A DNA stretch of 64,000 nt, from contig JBNLAN010000016.1 in NCBI GenBank assembly GCA_050302175.1, positions 48,477-112,476 on the forward strand. The letters run 5' to 3'. Source of the stretch: JBNLAN01 sp050302175. GTDB lineage: Bacteria > Pseudomonadota > Zetaproteobacteria > Mariprofundales > Mariprofundaceae. Numbering within the stretch: the first letter of the stretch is position 1; each line of letters begins with the position of its first letter. This document shows, in pieces, positions 33,433 through 42,622 of the stretch. The position numbers were made by a program, and so were the translations under genes. The notes under the pieces are model-generated. The model was not told where the DNA came from and did not search any database. It was given only the letters and a program-made list of their open reading frames with translations.

Positions 33433-35136
33433 CTATTGATCGGCATTCGTTTGCATCGGGTTTCTCCGCATCCCAGCAACCGCCATGCCGGCCTCGATCA
33501 GCACCCATGCCGCCAGCAGAAAAATCACACTACCCACCACGGCAACGGTCCACTGCTCCTTATCAACAGCTCCGATAATTCCCATCACCATACCGGTGAT
33601 GGTGGTCAGCAGCACCGCCAGCATCGGCAGCAATGTATAGAGAATCGGCTTCTTTTTACGATACAGATAGATGGTTACCGTCAAAAGCGTCAGCCCCGCC
33701 AGTATCTGATTGGTGGTGCCAAACAGAGTCCACAGAAATAGTCCCGCGGGCTTACCATCCACTTTAAAAAAGGCAAAAAAGCCAATTGCTGCAACGGCGA
33801 GAAAAGTTGCCAGATAACGATTTTCCATCGCTTTCACACCAATTGTCTGGCCAATCTCCTCGAGATTGAAGCGCAACAGGCGCGCACCGGTATCCACCGA
33901 GGTCATGGCAAAACCGACCACAACCACACTGATGAATGCCGCAGCGAAATCGTACGGCACGCCAAGTTGCGTAATAAAATTGGCATTCCCCTGAATAAAC
34001 ACCCCGAGTTTCTGGTGCAAACCGTTGGCCTTCTCCCACGAGCCATAAAACCCCTCCCAATCAGCCCGGCTGGCAAAGGCGCCGGCAGTGGTTGCCAACA
34101 CGGCGAGTAGTGCCAGCAAAGATTCACCGATCATGCCAACATAGCCCACAAACGGTGCATCGCTCTCCTTATCCAGCTGCTTGGCAGTGGTTCCGGATGC
34201 CACCAGTCCGTGAAACCCGGAGACCGCACCACAGGCAATCACAATAAACAGGAACGGCAGCATTGGAGGCGCACCGACCGGCTCGGGATTAATAGCGGGA
34301 GCGACCCAATCGGGATCAAGCATAAAAAAGCCCAGCAGCATCGAAAAAAGCGCGAGATAGAGCAGCAGTGAATTGAGAAAGTCGCGCGGTTGCAACAGCA
34401 ACCATACCGGCAGCACACTGGCGGCAAAGGCATATACCAGCAGACTCCAGGTCCAGACCGATGCAGAGATTCCTGTAACCGGCATACCAAGCCCGGCCCA
34501 TGTAGTCAGCAACATCAATACAAATCCCACCGCAATCAGCGGCCATACTGGCATATTCCGCTTGTACACCAGAAAGCCGATCAGCATGGCAATCAACATC
34601 AGTGCGTAAGTCGGAAACACCGCTTCCGGATGCGCTGTTGCAGGGATATTGGCAGCATCAGGGGCTGCAAACAGACCGGAAATCACCAGCACGAACACCC
34701 CCATCGCCAGAGCCACTAAAAAGAAGATCACCAGCAGAAACAGCAAACGCGTGCGTGGACCGATTACTTCGCTGGAAATTGTACCCACACTCTTTCCTCT
34801 GAAGCGCGAAGAGAGCATCAACGCCGAAAAATCATGCACCGCACCGATCAGCAGCGTGCCGAACACGACCCAGCACAAGGCAGGGACCCAGCCCCAGATC
34901 ACGGCAATGGCAGGACCCAGCATCGGCGCAAGCCCGGCAATCGACGCAAAATGGTGGCCAAACAGGATATATTTATTGGTCGGCACATAATCGACATCGT
35001 CCCGCAACAGATGGGCCGGTGTTGGTTCCGTGTCACTTAGCCCGAACACCCGGCGTGCAAGCAATCCCTTGGCATAGAACCGAAAAAAGAGCATGTAAAG
35101 GCTCAGGACCAGAATAGCCATGACCATAGGTGACAT
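33433..35136 (-). CDS. cstA: CstA-family carbon starvation / peptide transporter
   Basis: The 567-residue membrane protein has about 16 helices and the CstA features YVPTNKYILFGHHFASIAGLAP, GPAIAVIWGWVPALCWV, GAVHDFSALM and ACGAVSGFHGLVASGTTAKQL. CstA-type proteins import peptides or pyruvate. The start at 35136 (MSPMVMAILVLS) has GAGAGG upstream. The length is shorter than E. coli CstA (about 700) and matches the compact variant found in many proteobacteria and firmicutes. Confidence 0.93.
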   Translation of the reverse strand: MSPMVMAILVLSLYMLFFRFYAKGLLARRVFGLSDTEPTPAHLLRDDVDYVPTNKYILFGHHFASIAGLAPMLGPAIAVIWGWVPALCWVVFGTLLIGAVHDFSALMLSSRFRGKSVGTISSEVIGPRTRLLFLLVIFFLVALAMGVFVLVISGLFAAPDAANIPATAHPEAVFPTYALMLIAMLIGFLVYKRNMPVWPLIAVGFVLMLLTTWAGLGMPVTGISASVWTWSLLVYAFAASVLPVWLLLQPRDFLNSLLLYLALFSMLLGFFMLDPDWVAPAINPEPVGAPPMLPFLFIVIACGAVSGFHGLVASGTTAKQLDKESDAPFVGYVGMIGESLLALLAVLATTAGAFASRADWEGFYGSWEKANGLHQKLGVFIQGNANFITQLGVPYDFAAAFISVVVVGFAMTSVDTGARLLRFNLEEIGQTIGVKAMENRYLATFLAVAAIGFFAFFKVDGKPAGLFLWTLFGTTNQILAGLTLLTVTIYLYRKKKPILYTLLPMLAVLLTTITGMVMGIIGAVDKEQWTVAVVGSVIFLLAAWVLIEAGMAVAGMRRNPMQTNADQ

Positions 35137-35248
35137 ATCAATACCTCTCCCGAATCTTCTCACGCCGAAATTGCAACGGCTGGCGAGCGCGCTACTCTAG
35201 CGCAACTTGCTCCGCAGAGGAGCCCCAATCCTGAACACTGGAGTCTCC

Positions 35249-36118
35249 ATGTTTCGCTACCTTGCCATACTCAGCGTACTTTTCCTGCTTTCGTGCCAGC
35301 AACAAGGCACGGATATCCGACCACTGCCACAAGGCACGGGCGAAGTGATCGCCACCGTAAATGACTATTCATTTTATGAATCGGATATCGATATGCAGAT
35401 TCATGCCCTGCCTGAAAACCTTCAGCATCTCGGAAGCGATCCGAATGCACGCGCACAGATTCTGCAGGTGCTGCTGCGCAGGCATATTCTGAGCCAGCGT
35501 GCCGCCGATTCCGGTTTACTGGAAGATCCTGTCGTGCATGAACGCATCGTGCGTGCGCGCGACGACATTCTCATTGAGGCACTTGAGGATTGGCAGGCAT
35601 CGCGCCTGCCTCCTCCCACCGAGTCGGAAATCAATAAATATTACAAAAACCATCCTGCAGCCTTTGATATCCCCGAGCAGATCAGAGTTCGCCATATTCT
35701 GGTCTCAAGCGAAAAAGAGGCGCGCCTGATTCTGCGTAAGCTTCGGCGCAAAGGCGATTTCGCAGCGCTGGCTGCCACGCACTCACTGGATGATCAAAAC
35801 AAATCCCGCGGCGGTGACCTGAACTGGTTCTCCCGCGGCATGATGGTCAAGGAGTTCGAAAAAGCCGCTTTCTCACTCCAGAAAACAGGTGATATTAGCG
35901 AGCCTGTAAAAACCGATTTTGGCTGGCATATCATTGAACTTTTGGGCAAACGGCCGGCTGGTCGCAAGAGTATCGATGAGGCGCGCAGTGAAATTGTTAA
36001 TATTTTGCAGAAAGAGGCGCTCTCCGCCTGGCTCGATGAACTGCTTGGCAGTGCAAAAATTGAGATCAAAAAAGCTGAATACAAGTTGACAGAAAAGGGA
36101 GCACCGCAGAAGAAATAA
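35249..36118 (+). CDS. Parvulin-type peptidyl-prolyl isomerase lipoprotein (SurA/PpiC-like)
   Basis: The 289-residue lipoprotein starts MFRYLAILSVLFLLSC, with a lipobox Cys at 16. A SurA-N-like helical region (about 35-150) is followed by a parvulin domain (about 155-250: IRVRHILVSSEKEARLI, GGDLNWFSRGMMVKEFEKAAF, FGWHIIELLGK). It is probably an outer-membrane-protein chaperone in the periplasm. The start at 35249 follows GGAG; the longer frame is excluded by the signal peptide. Confidence 0.88.
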   Translation: MFRYLAILSVLFLLSCQQQGTDIRPLPQGTGEVIATVNDYSFYESDIDMQIHALPENLQHLGSDPNARAQILQVLLRRHILSQRAADSGLLEDPVVHERIVRARDDILIEALEDWQASRLPPPTESEINKYYKNHPAAFDIPEQIRVRHILVSSEKEARLILRKLRRKGDFAALAATHSLDDQNKSRGGDLNWFSRGMMVKEFEKAAFSLQKTGDISEPVKTDFGWHIIELLGKRPAGRKSIDEARSEIVNILQKEALSAWLDELLGSAKIEIKKAEYKLTEKGAPQKK

Positions 36119-36167
36119 GCGAGCAAAGAGAGTACCAAGCCATGCCGCTTTGCATTAGGGTGCCGCC

Positions 36168-37316
36168 ATGCCTGTAAACCAGCTGAAAACCGACCAGCAT
36201 CCGGCTGTTCGCTATGCCGTCGAGCTTATTCGCCGCGCATCGATTACACCGGATGATGCCGGCTGCCAGGATTATCTGGAGTCTCAACTCGCCCCGCTTG
36301 GTTTCTCTCGTCAGCCGATCAATAAAGGCGGTGTCAGCAACAGCATTTTTTTACGCCCCGGCGAACGCGACTGCACTCTGGCCTTTGCCGGACATACCGA
36401 TGTGGTGCCTGTTGGGCGTGAAGAGGCGTGGCAACACCCCCCGTTTTCCGCTGCGATTGTGGAAGATGTGCTTTGGGGGCGTGGCACACAGGATATGAAA
36501 GCCGCTATCGGCTGCTGGATCGCTGCCGTTCAACAGCTTGTTGATAACGGCACTCCCCTGCCCTCCCTGCAACTGCTGATTACTTCCGACGAAGAGGGCG
36601 ACTCAATTGACGGCACCATCCATATGGTGAACTCCCTGCAACAACAGGGCTCGCTCCCTGATGCAGCGATTGTCGGAGAGCCCTCCTGCTCTCAACACGT
36701 CGGCGATGTGATCCGCCGCGGCCGGCGCGGCGTGGTGCAGGCCCGCATCGAGATCATCGGCCAGCAGGGCCACTCCGCCTATCCGCAGGATGCTGACAAC
36801 GCCATTCACCGCGCTGCAGACATCATCCAGCGCATTAACGCCATTGACTGGGGCGCGCCAGCCGAGGGCTTCCCGCCGACAACCTGCCAAATAACCAATA
36901 TCGAATCTGGCACCGGCGCCATGAATGTCATTCCCGGCCACGCTTTTCTCAGTATGGATATTCGCTACAACCCGTCAGTCGACTTTACTGCCATCAAAGA
37001 AAAAATTCTTTGCGCCTGCGAAGGTGTCGAAATCAACATTCAGTGGGATCACTCAGCCGAATCGTTCTCGACTCCAAACGGGCCATTCCTTGATCTGGTC
37101 TGCGCCAGTATTTCGCGCATCACAGGTATCGAAACCCTGCAAGATACTGGCGGCGGCACCTCCGATGGCCGTTTTCTGGCCGCAGCAGGAGTTCCCGTCG
37201 CCGAACTTGGCCTTACCAACAGCACTATTCATCAGGTCAACGAACGTGTGGCGCTACACGAGCTCGTCACACTGACCAGTATCTATACCGATATCATTCA
37301 ACATTTCGAGGTTTAA
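36168..37316 (+). CDS. dapE: Succinyl-diaminopimelate desuccinylase
   Basis: The 382-residue M20 metallohydrolase has the zinc-site motifs FAGHTDVVP, GRGTQDMKAAI and TSDEEGDSIDGT, the dimerisation domain and the late GGGTSDGRF and NSTIHQVNERV segments diagnostic of DapE. It removes succinate from N-succinyl-LL-diaminopimelate in the lysine and peptidoglycan pathway. dapF lies two genes downstream in the same operon. Confidence 0.95.
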   Translation: MPVNQLKTDQHPAVRYAVELIRRASITPDDAGCQDYLESQLAPLGFSRQPINKGGVSNSIFLRPGERDCTLAFAGHTDVVPVGREEAWQHPPFSAAIVEDVLWGRGTQDMKAAIGCWIAAVQQLVDNGTPLPSLQLLITSDEEGDSIDGTIHMVNSLQQQGSLPDAAIVGEPSCSQHVGDVIRRGRRGVVQARIEIIGQQGHSAYPQDADNAIHRAADIIQRINAIDWGAPAEGFPPTTCQITNIESGTGAMNVIPGHAFLSMDIRYNPSVDFTAIKEKILCACEGVEINIQWDHSAESFSTPNGPFLDLVCASISRITGIETLQDTGGGTSDGRFLAAAGVPVAELGLTNSTIHQVNERVALHELVTLTSIYTDIIQHFEV

Positions 37317-37318
37317 TC

Positions 37319-37675
37319 ATGTCTACCCGTCCAAGTAAGGAGCTTGAAACGTTCCCGAACCCGAATCCCGAGCGCGACTACACCGTACGCATCGACTCAC
37401 CGGAGTTCACCTGCCTCTGCCCGAAAACCGGGCAGCCGGACTTTGCAGAGATCAAGCTCTCCTATGTGCCCGACCAGCTTTGCGTCGAGCTGAAATCATT
37501 GAAAATGTATTACTGGAGCTTCCGTGATGAGGGGCATTTTCACGAAAAAGTGACCAATATGATAGCAGACGACCTGATCAAGCTACTTGATCCGCGCAGC
37601 CTGCGTCTGGAAGTCCTGTTTAATGTGCGCGGCGGCATCTATACCTCTGTTGTCGTGGAGCACAGTAAAGCATGA
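37319..37675 (+). CDS. queF: NADPH-dependent 7-cyano-7-deazaguanine reductase QueF (short type)
   Basis: The 118-residue unimodular QueF has the nucleophile C34 (CPKTG) and D41 (QPDF), with ELKSLKMYYWSFRDEGHFHE as NADPH/substrate segment. It makes preQ1 in queuosine synthesis. It is tightly packed between dapE (2 bp) and dapF (4-bp overlap), so it is cotranscribed with them. Confidence 0.95.
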   Translation: MSTRPSKELETFPNPNPERDYTVRIDSPEFTCLCPKTGQPDFAEIKLSYVPDQLCVELKSLKMYYWSFRDEGHFHEKVTNMIADDLIKLLDPRSLRLEVLFNVRGGIYTSVVVEHSKA

Positions 37676-38382
37676 GTTCAATTTCCTTCACAAAAATGCA
37701 GGCGCAGGGCAACGATTTCGTCATCCTGGACGGACGCAAGCAAACACTTCCTGATCTAACAGAGGAATTCGCACGCACCATCACCGAACGCCGCTATGGC
37801 ATCGGCTGTGACCAGCTACTGATTCTATTTGCGGATGAGAATGCAAATGCCCGCATGCGCATTTTTAATAATGACGGCAGCGAAGCCGCCAACTGTGGTA
37901 ATGGCCTGCGTTGCGTGGGGCAGTTACTACTGGATGAATCCGGTGCAAAGAGTGTACGCATTACGCTTGCCGACCGCACGGTGTTGGCAAGCCGGAGCGA
38001 ATTCGGAATTTCAGTCGCTATGGGCAGCGCCATAGTGGAGGATCAAACCTCGGCGCATGTCGACATCAATATCGGCAACCAGCACCGCGTGTTTTTCGAG
38101 GCAACCGAAGAGTTTCCTTCCGATAGAAATATCGAAATCATCACCGGTCAGATCGCTGACCATGTCTATATCGACATCATTGAGCGGGGCGCAGGGCGCA
38201 CGCTGGCCTGCGGCTCGGGTGCGTGCGCAGCAGCAGCAGCCATCTGGCATATTGATGGGCACACGAATCCACAAACCATCGAAATGCCGGGGGGTGAGGT
38301 GCGTGTCTCGGGCTCGCTGGATGATATCCGGCTTGAAGGCCCGGCCAGTAAGGTATTTGAAGGGGTCTATTTCGACAGCTAG
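37672..38382 (+). CDS. dapF: Diaminopimelate epimerase (short form)
   Basis: DapF interconverts LL- and meso-diaminopimelate. Both catalytic cysteines are present: C75 in NNDGSEAANCGNGLRC and C180 in ERGAGRTLACGSGAC, as are GNDF and RRYGIGCDQ. At 236 residues it is about 35-40 shorter than typical DapF. The missing part lies between the two halves, where the HVVIFV-type strand and linker are compressed. No frameshift is evident. It overlaps queF by four bases. Confidence 0.9.
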   Translation: MSSISFTKMQAQGNDFVILDGRKQTLPDLTEEFARTITERRYGIGCDQLLILFADENANARMRIFNNDGSEAANCGNGLRCVGQLLLDESGAKSVRITLADRTVLASRSEFGISVAMGSAIVEDQTSAHVDINIGNQHRVFFEATEEFPSDRNIEIITGQIADHVYIDIIERGAGRTLACGSGACAAAAAIWHIDGHTNPQTIEMPGGEVRVSGSLDDIRLEGPASKVFEGVYFDS

Positions 38383-38432
38383 GCTGCATTTCAATACATA
38401 TCAAACAATAAGAACAGCCTCTCCACCGCTCA

Positions 38433-38627
38433 TCACTTGGAAACAAAAGCACGCTCCTTATTGCATGCCGGACATTTGGCGCTCAGATGCTCCTTCCAGG
38501 AAATATACAGCCATAGCAACAACCACAAACCCAGCGTAAGGATCGAAAGTGTGACATGCACGAGCACCGGGTATTTTTGGACCAGATAGGCCTTTCCACA
38601 TTCCGGACAACGTTCAATAATCTTCAT
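38433..38627 (-). CDS. Small membrane protein with two CPxC zinc knuckles
   Basis: The 64-residue product starts MKIIERCPECGKAYLVQ, has one hydrophobic span (about 24-43, LSILTLGLWLLLWLYIS) and a second CPAC near residue 54. The layout of CxxC, hydrophobic stretch, CxxC recalls LITAF-like domains or zinc-ribbon membrane proteins, although this is only a structural analogy. GGGAGA precedes the ATG at 38627; the longer frame to 38762 has no support. Confidence 0.6.
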   Translation of the reverse strand: MKIIERCPECGKAYLVQKYPVLVHVTLSILTLGLWLLLWLYISWKEHLSAKCPACNKERAFVSK

Positions 38628-38768
38628 CGAGACATCTCCCGCCCAAACCGCATCACAGGCACTATTGAGTATAGCCAGATTATATATAATGAGAATTGTA
38701 CCATCTGAGGGTGGTAATGACTGAGGGCGGTCGGTGGGATATCGTCGCCGGACAGAACTCATAGTTCA

Positions 38769-40715
38769 CTACAGCAACAGCTCGACCCTCGGCTCCCCTC
38801 TCTTGCTCTCATCCACTTCCGGCAGACAAATCAGCAAGCGATCCGCCTCAATGCCATGCTTCTGCACTAACAGAGCCTTGGCATGATCAGCGCGCTGCTT
38901 CGCCAGCGTGCTCAATGCCTCTCTCTCCTTGGGGTCAAGTGGTGTCTTCTCCTTTTCCCGTTTGGCTATAACAAAGTCCGGCCACAGCAAATCCGCCTTG
39001 GTAGCCTTGCCACACAGACGAACATGAAGCTCGGGCCTCTCTTTTAGCACATTCGCAATCTTGCCGAGATACTCCTGCATGGACACATCCGGCTTGAACT
39101 CTCCGGGCTGAAATTTTAGAGGCTCCAGCCGCAACGCTGTCGCCTCACCAGCCATCTCAACCACCGAAATAATCGCTCCATAAGGCTGGAAAGCATACTT
39201 AAGATAGGAGACGCCTGCCTGCATCAACACGCCGCCCAGCGCTTTGTTAATGGTCTCCGCCAAACTGAACTGCGGATTACTGATATCCCCCTTCACAGGC
39301 ACTTCCAGCTCAATGTTGTTATCGCTATCGCGCAATAAATCGAGCGCCGTATCCACAGGCATGCTCAGCTGTTTTTCCAGTTTCCCCATCATCGGTGAAT
39401 CGGTGGGGTTCAGCTCCAGCTGACGTATTTTCAATTGATTTTCACCATTAATTTTTCCCTGCTCAATACGTAAGTTGATATCGGCATTCAGCTGACCGCT
39501 GGCCAGATTGTAGCCGAGCTCCGGCCCGGTATAGGATGAGAGCGGCGGCAGTTCCAGTCCGGTTATTTTTGCTTTGAGTTTGAGCGTCGGTTTGGCTGCC
39601 AGTGGTTTCACATAGCCATCGGCGTTGATTCGAGTGTATTGATCGAGTTTTACCCGCACAGTGAGTGGACTTTTCTGCGCAGCTTTGCTGCTATCAATTG
39701 CTCCCAACCGTATAGTCCTGATTGCAACAACGGTAGCAAATGGCGGTGAAACCGAATCATCCGAAAAGCGCAGTTTGCTGTTTGCCAGCTCGATACTGCC
39801 CACACGGTAACTCAGCACCGGGGGCTTACCATTCCTCATTTCAGCTTTTGCAGACCCGGAAGCAGCCTTGCCCTCCCAACCAGCCATCGCCAGCAATGGC
39901 GCAAAATTCCATTTGCCACGCTTGTTGCGCGACAACTTCAAATCAAAACCCTCCAGCCTGATATCACCACGCACAGTTGCAGCTTTAGCCAGAGGTTTGG
40001 CCTCACCCTTTATCCCAATATTTCCTCCGGCAATATTGAGCAGCACATCAAAGTTCCACGGTTTGTCTGTATCCTGAGTATGCAACCCTTTCAAACGCAC
40101 ATGCTGGATGCCAAGAGTCTCATTGAACTGGGGCGATATATAGCGTATTTCAGAGTCTTCCAGCTGGAAGGAATTAAGCACCAGATACCAGGGCTCCCCA
40201 TTCGACGGCTGTTCCGCCTCCGCTGTTACAACGTCCTGTGCGGGCAATGCAAGCCCGGCAATGAGCAAGCCGGTATCTTTGGACTGGCTAACGGTGACGC
40301 GAAACCCGGCAATCGAAATATCCGACACTTCGATACGGTTATGAAACATCGGCCACCAGTCCCAGGAGGCATCAAATGCATCAAGCTCAAACACGGCTTC
40401 TTCTCCCTGAAGAATACGTACGTCCTTAAGCGCGAAATGCCCGGTGAAAGGGTTCAGACTGGCATCACCAACTTCCGAATGCAGGCCCTGTTCCTCCAGG
40501 GTCGCATCAAGACCATAGCGCAACTCATAAGGCAGCAACCACAGAGCCAGTGATACCACCACAACCATGCCAACCAGGAGACCATAAACAATGATACGGC
40601 CGATACGGTTGGGCAACATGGCACGAATCGCAGACAGTTTACCCCACCATCCTTGTTTATCCGGCACCGGCTTACCCCCTGAGGATGATATACACCCTTT
40701 TACTAAGATAGGCAT
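38769..40715 (-). CDS. AsmA-like DUF748 envelope protein
   Basis: The 648-residue protein has one N-terminal membrane helix (about 40-62, IIVYGLLVGMVVVVSLALWL). A long repetitive beta region typical of the AsmA/DUF748 superfamily follows, with a C-terminal segment (LHVRLCGKATKADLL, LAKQRADHAKALLV) resembling the OmpA-like end of DUF748 proteins. Members are thought to move lipids across the envelope or assist outer-membrane assembly. The start is uncertain: ATGs at 40772, 40763, 40715 and 40619 all lack a ribosome-binding site. It is divergent from typA. Confidence 0.8.
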   Translation of the reverse strand: MPILVKGCISSSGGKPVPDKQGWWGKLSAIRAMLPNRIGRIIVYGLLVGMVVVVSLALWLLPYELRYGLDATLEEQGLHSEVGDASLNPFTGHFALKDVRILQGEEAVFELDAFDASWDWWPMFHNRIEVSDISIAGFRVTVSQSKDTGLLIAGLALPAQDVVTAEAEQPSNGEPWYLVLNSFQLEDSEIRYISPQFNETLGIQHVRLKGLHTQDTDKPWNFDVLLNIAGGNIGIKGEAKPLAKAATVRGDIRLEGFDLKLSRNKRGKWNFAPLLAMAGWEGKAASGSAKAEMRNGKPPVLSYRVGSIELANSKLRFSDDSVSPPFATVVAIRTIRLGAIDSSKAAQKSPLTVRVKLDQYTRINADGYVKPLAAKPTLKLKAKITGLELPPLSSYTGPELGYNLASGQLNADINLRIEQGKINGENQLKIRQLELNPTDSPMMGKLEKQLSMPVDTALDLLRDSDNNIELEVPVKGDISNPQFSLAETINKALGGVLMQAGVSYLKYAFQPYGAIISVVEMAGEATALRLEPLKFQPGEFKPDVSMQEYLGKIANVLKERPELHVRLCGKATKADLLWPDFVIAKREKEKTPLDPKEREALSTLAKQRADHAKALLVQKHGIEADRLLICLPEVDESKRGEPRVELLL

Positions 40716-40804
40716 ATCAGAGCCATAGCGCAAAAAATAAACCTTTCGCACAATGCATCGCATGGATACCATGCGCGCCCACTCCGCCCCCAGAGGTATC
40801 TCCC

Positions 40805-42616
40805 ATGACCCGCAAATTGCGCAATATCGCCATTATCGCCCACGTTGACCACGGCAAAACTACACTGGTTGACGGCCTGCTCCGGCAGTCCGGCACTTTC
40901 TCCTCTCGTGAGGAAATCTCTGAACGCGTGATGGACTCCAATGACATCGAACGCGAACGTGGCATTACCATTCTCGCCAAAAACACTGCCATCAATTACG
41001 GCGACACCCTGATTAACATCGTCGACACCCCTGGCCATGCCGATTTCGGCGGCGAAGTGGAGCGCATTCTGAATATGGTGGACGGTGTACTGCTGCTGGT
41101 CGATGCCCGCGAAGGCCCGATGCCGCAAACCAAATTTGTCACCTCCAAGGCACTCGGCCTTGGTTTGAAGCCCATCGTGGTCATCAACAAAATCGACCGC
41201 GAAGGCTCAAACCCGGACAAGGTGGTTGACGCTACTTTCGACCTTTTTGCCTCACTGGGTGCGAATGATGAGCAGCTGGACTTCCCGGTGGTCTATGCCT
41301 CGGCTAAAAACGGCTATGCCAAAATGGAGCTGGAAGATGAGTCCGACAATCTCACCTGCCTGTTCGACACCATTCTGAAGCACGTGCAACAACCGGCAGG
41401 CGACCCAAAGGCACCCTTGCAGATGCTGGCTACCACACTCGACTGGGATGACTACATCGGGCGTATTGTTGTTGGCCGTATTGCCAATGGCACCATGAAG
41501 CCGGGACAGGATATCACCGTTGTGCATACCGACTCCACCCAATCCAACTTCCGCGTCACCAAACTGCTTGGCTTCAAAGGACTACAGCGCATTGAAATCC
41601 CCTCTGCTGAGGCGGGAGATATCGTCGCCGTGGCTGGTATTGAAACTATCCATATCGGTGAAACCATTGCTGATCGCAACAATCCGATCGCACTGCCGGT
41701 GATCAAGGTGGATGAACCCACTCTGACCATGGAACTTCACGTGAATAAATCTCCACTTGCAGGCACCGAAGGCAAATTTGTGACCACCCGCCAGATTCGT
41801 GATCGCCTGATGAAGGAGATTCGCACCAATGTGGCCATGCGTGTTGAAGAAACCGACTCAGCTGATATCTACAAGGTTTCGGGGCGTGGTGAACTGCATA
41901 TCGGTATCTTGCTGGAAAACATGCGTCGTGAAGGCTTCGAAATGGCCGTTTCTCGCCCGACTGTGATCGTGCGCGAAATCGATGGTGAAAAGCAGGAGCC
42001 ATACGAGCATGTCACCGTGGATGTACCCTCCGAATATCAGGGAACTGTCATCGAGAAGCTCGGCAAACGCGGCGGCGAAATGACGCACATGCAGAACAAC
42101 CCCGATGGCACTACCCGTATTGAATTCACCTGTCCTACCCGTGGCCTGATCGGCTATACCTCGGAATTTCTCACTGATACCCGCGGCACTGGTGTGCTGC
42201 ATCATCTTTTTCACGCTTACGGCCCGTTCATTGGCGAACTTCCGGGCCGCACCAACGGTGTGCTGGTATCAATGGCCGATGGAGAATCAGTAGCCTATGC
42301 GCTCTGGAAACTGCAGGAGCGTGGCAAAATGTTTATCGGCGGCAACGAAAAACTGTACGAAGGCATGATCATTGGCATTCACAGCCGCGACAACGATCTG
42401 GTTGTGAACGCCACCAAGGAAAAGAAACTCACCAACGTGCGTGCCTCCGGCAAAGATGACTCTATCGACCTGGTGCCTCCGATTAAACTAACGCTGGAGC
42501 GCGCCATCGAATTTATCGAGGATGATGAGCTGGTGGAGATCACTCCGAAAAATATCCGCTTGCGCAAACGCCACCTGAAAGAGCACGAGCGAAAGCGCGC
42601 CTCTAGCAATAAATAA
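40805..42616 (+). CDS. typA: Ribosome-associated GTPase TypA/BipA
   Basis: The 603-residue translational GTPase has the G1 motif AHVDHGKTTLVD, G2 RGITI, G3 DTPGHADF and G4 NKID, then EF-G-like domains II, III and V and the TypA-specific C-terminal domain (ERGKMFIGGNEKLYEGMIIGIH). It aids 50S assembly and stress responses. The length is normal. Confidence 0.97.
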   Translation: MTRKLRNIAIIAHVDHGKTTLVDGLLRQSGTFSSREEISERVMDSNDIERERGITILAKNTAINYGDTLINIVDTPGHADFGGEVERILNMVDGVLLLVDAREGPMPQTKFVTSKALGLGLKPIVVINKIDREGSNPDKVVDATFDLFASLGANDEQLDFPVVYASAKNGYAKMELEDESDNLTCLFDTILKHVQQPAGDPKAPLQMLATTLDWDDYIGRIVVGRIANGTMKPGQDITVVHTDSTQSNFRVTKLLGFKGLQRIEIPSAEAGDIVAVAGIETIHIGETIADRNNPIALPVIKVDEPTLTMELHVNKSPLAGTEGKFVTTRQIRDRLMKEIRTNVAMRVEETDSADIYKVSGRGELHIGILLENMRREGFEMAVSRPTVIVREIDGEKQEPYEHVTVDVPSEYQGTVIEKLGKRGGEMTHMQNNPDGTTRIEFTCPTRGLIGYTSEFLTDTRGTGVLHHLFHAYGPFIGELPGRTNGVLVSMADGESVAYALWKLQERGKMFIGGNEKLYEGMIIGIHSRDNDLVVNATKEKKLTNVRASGKDDSIDLVPPIKLTLERAIEFIEDDELVEITPKNIRLRKRHLKEHERKRASSNK

Positions 42617-42622
42617 GGAGCT

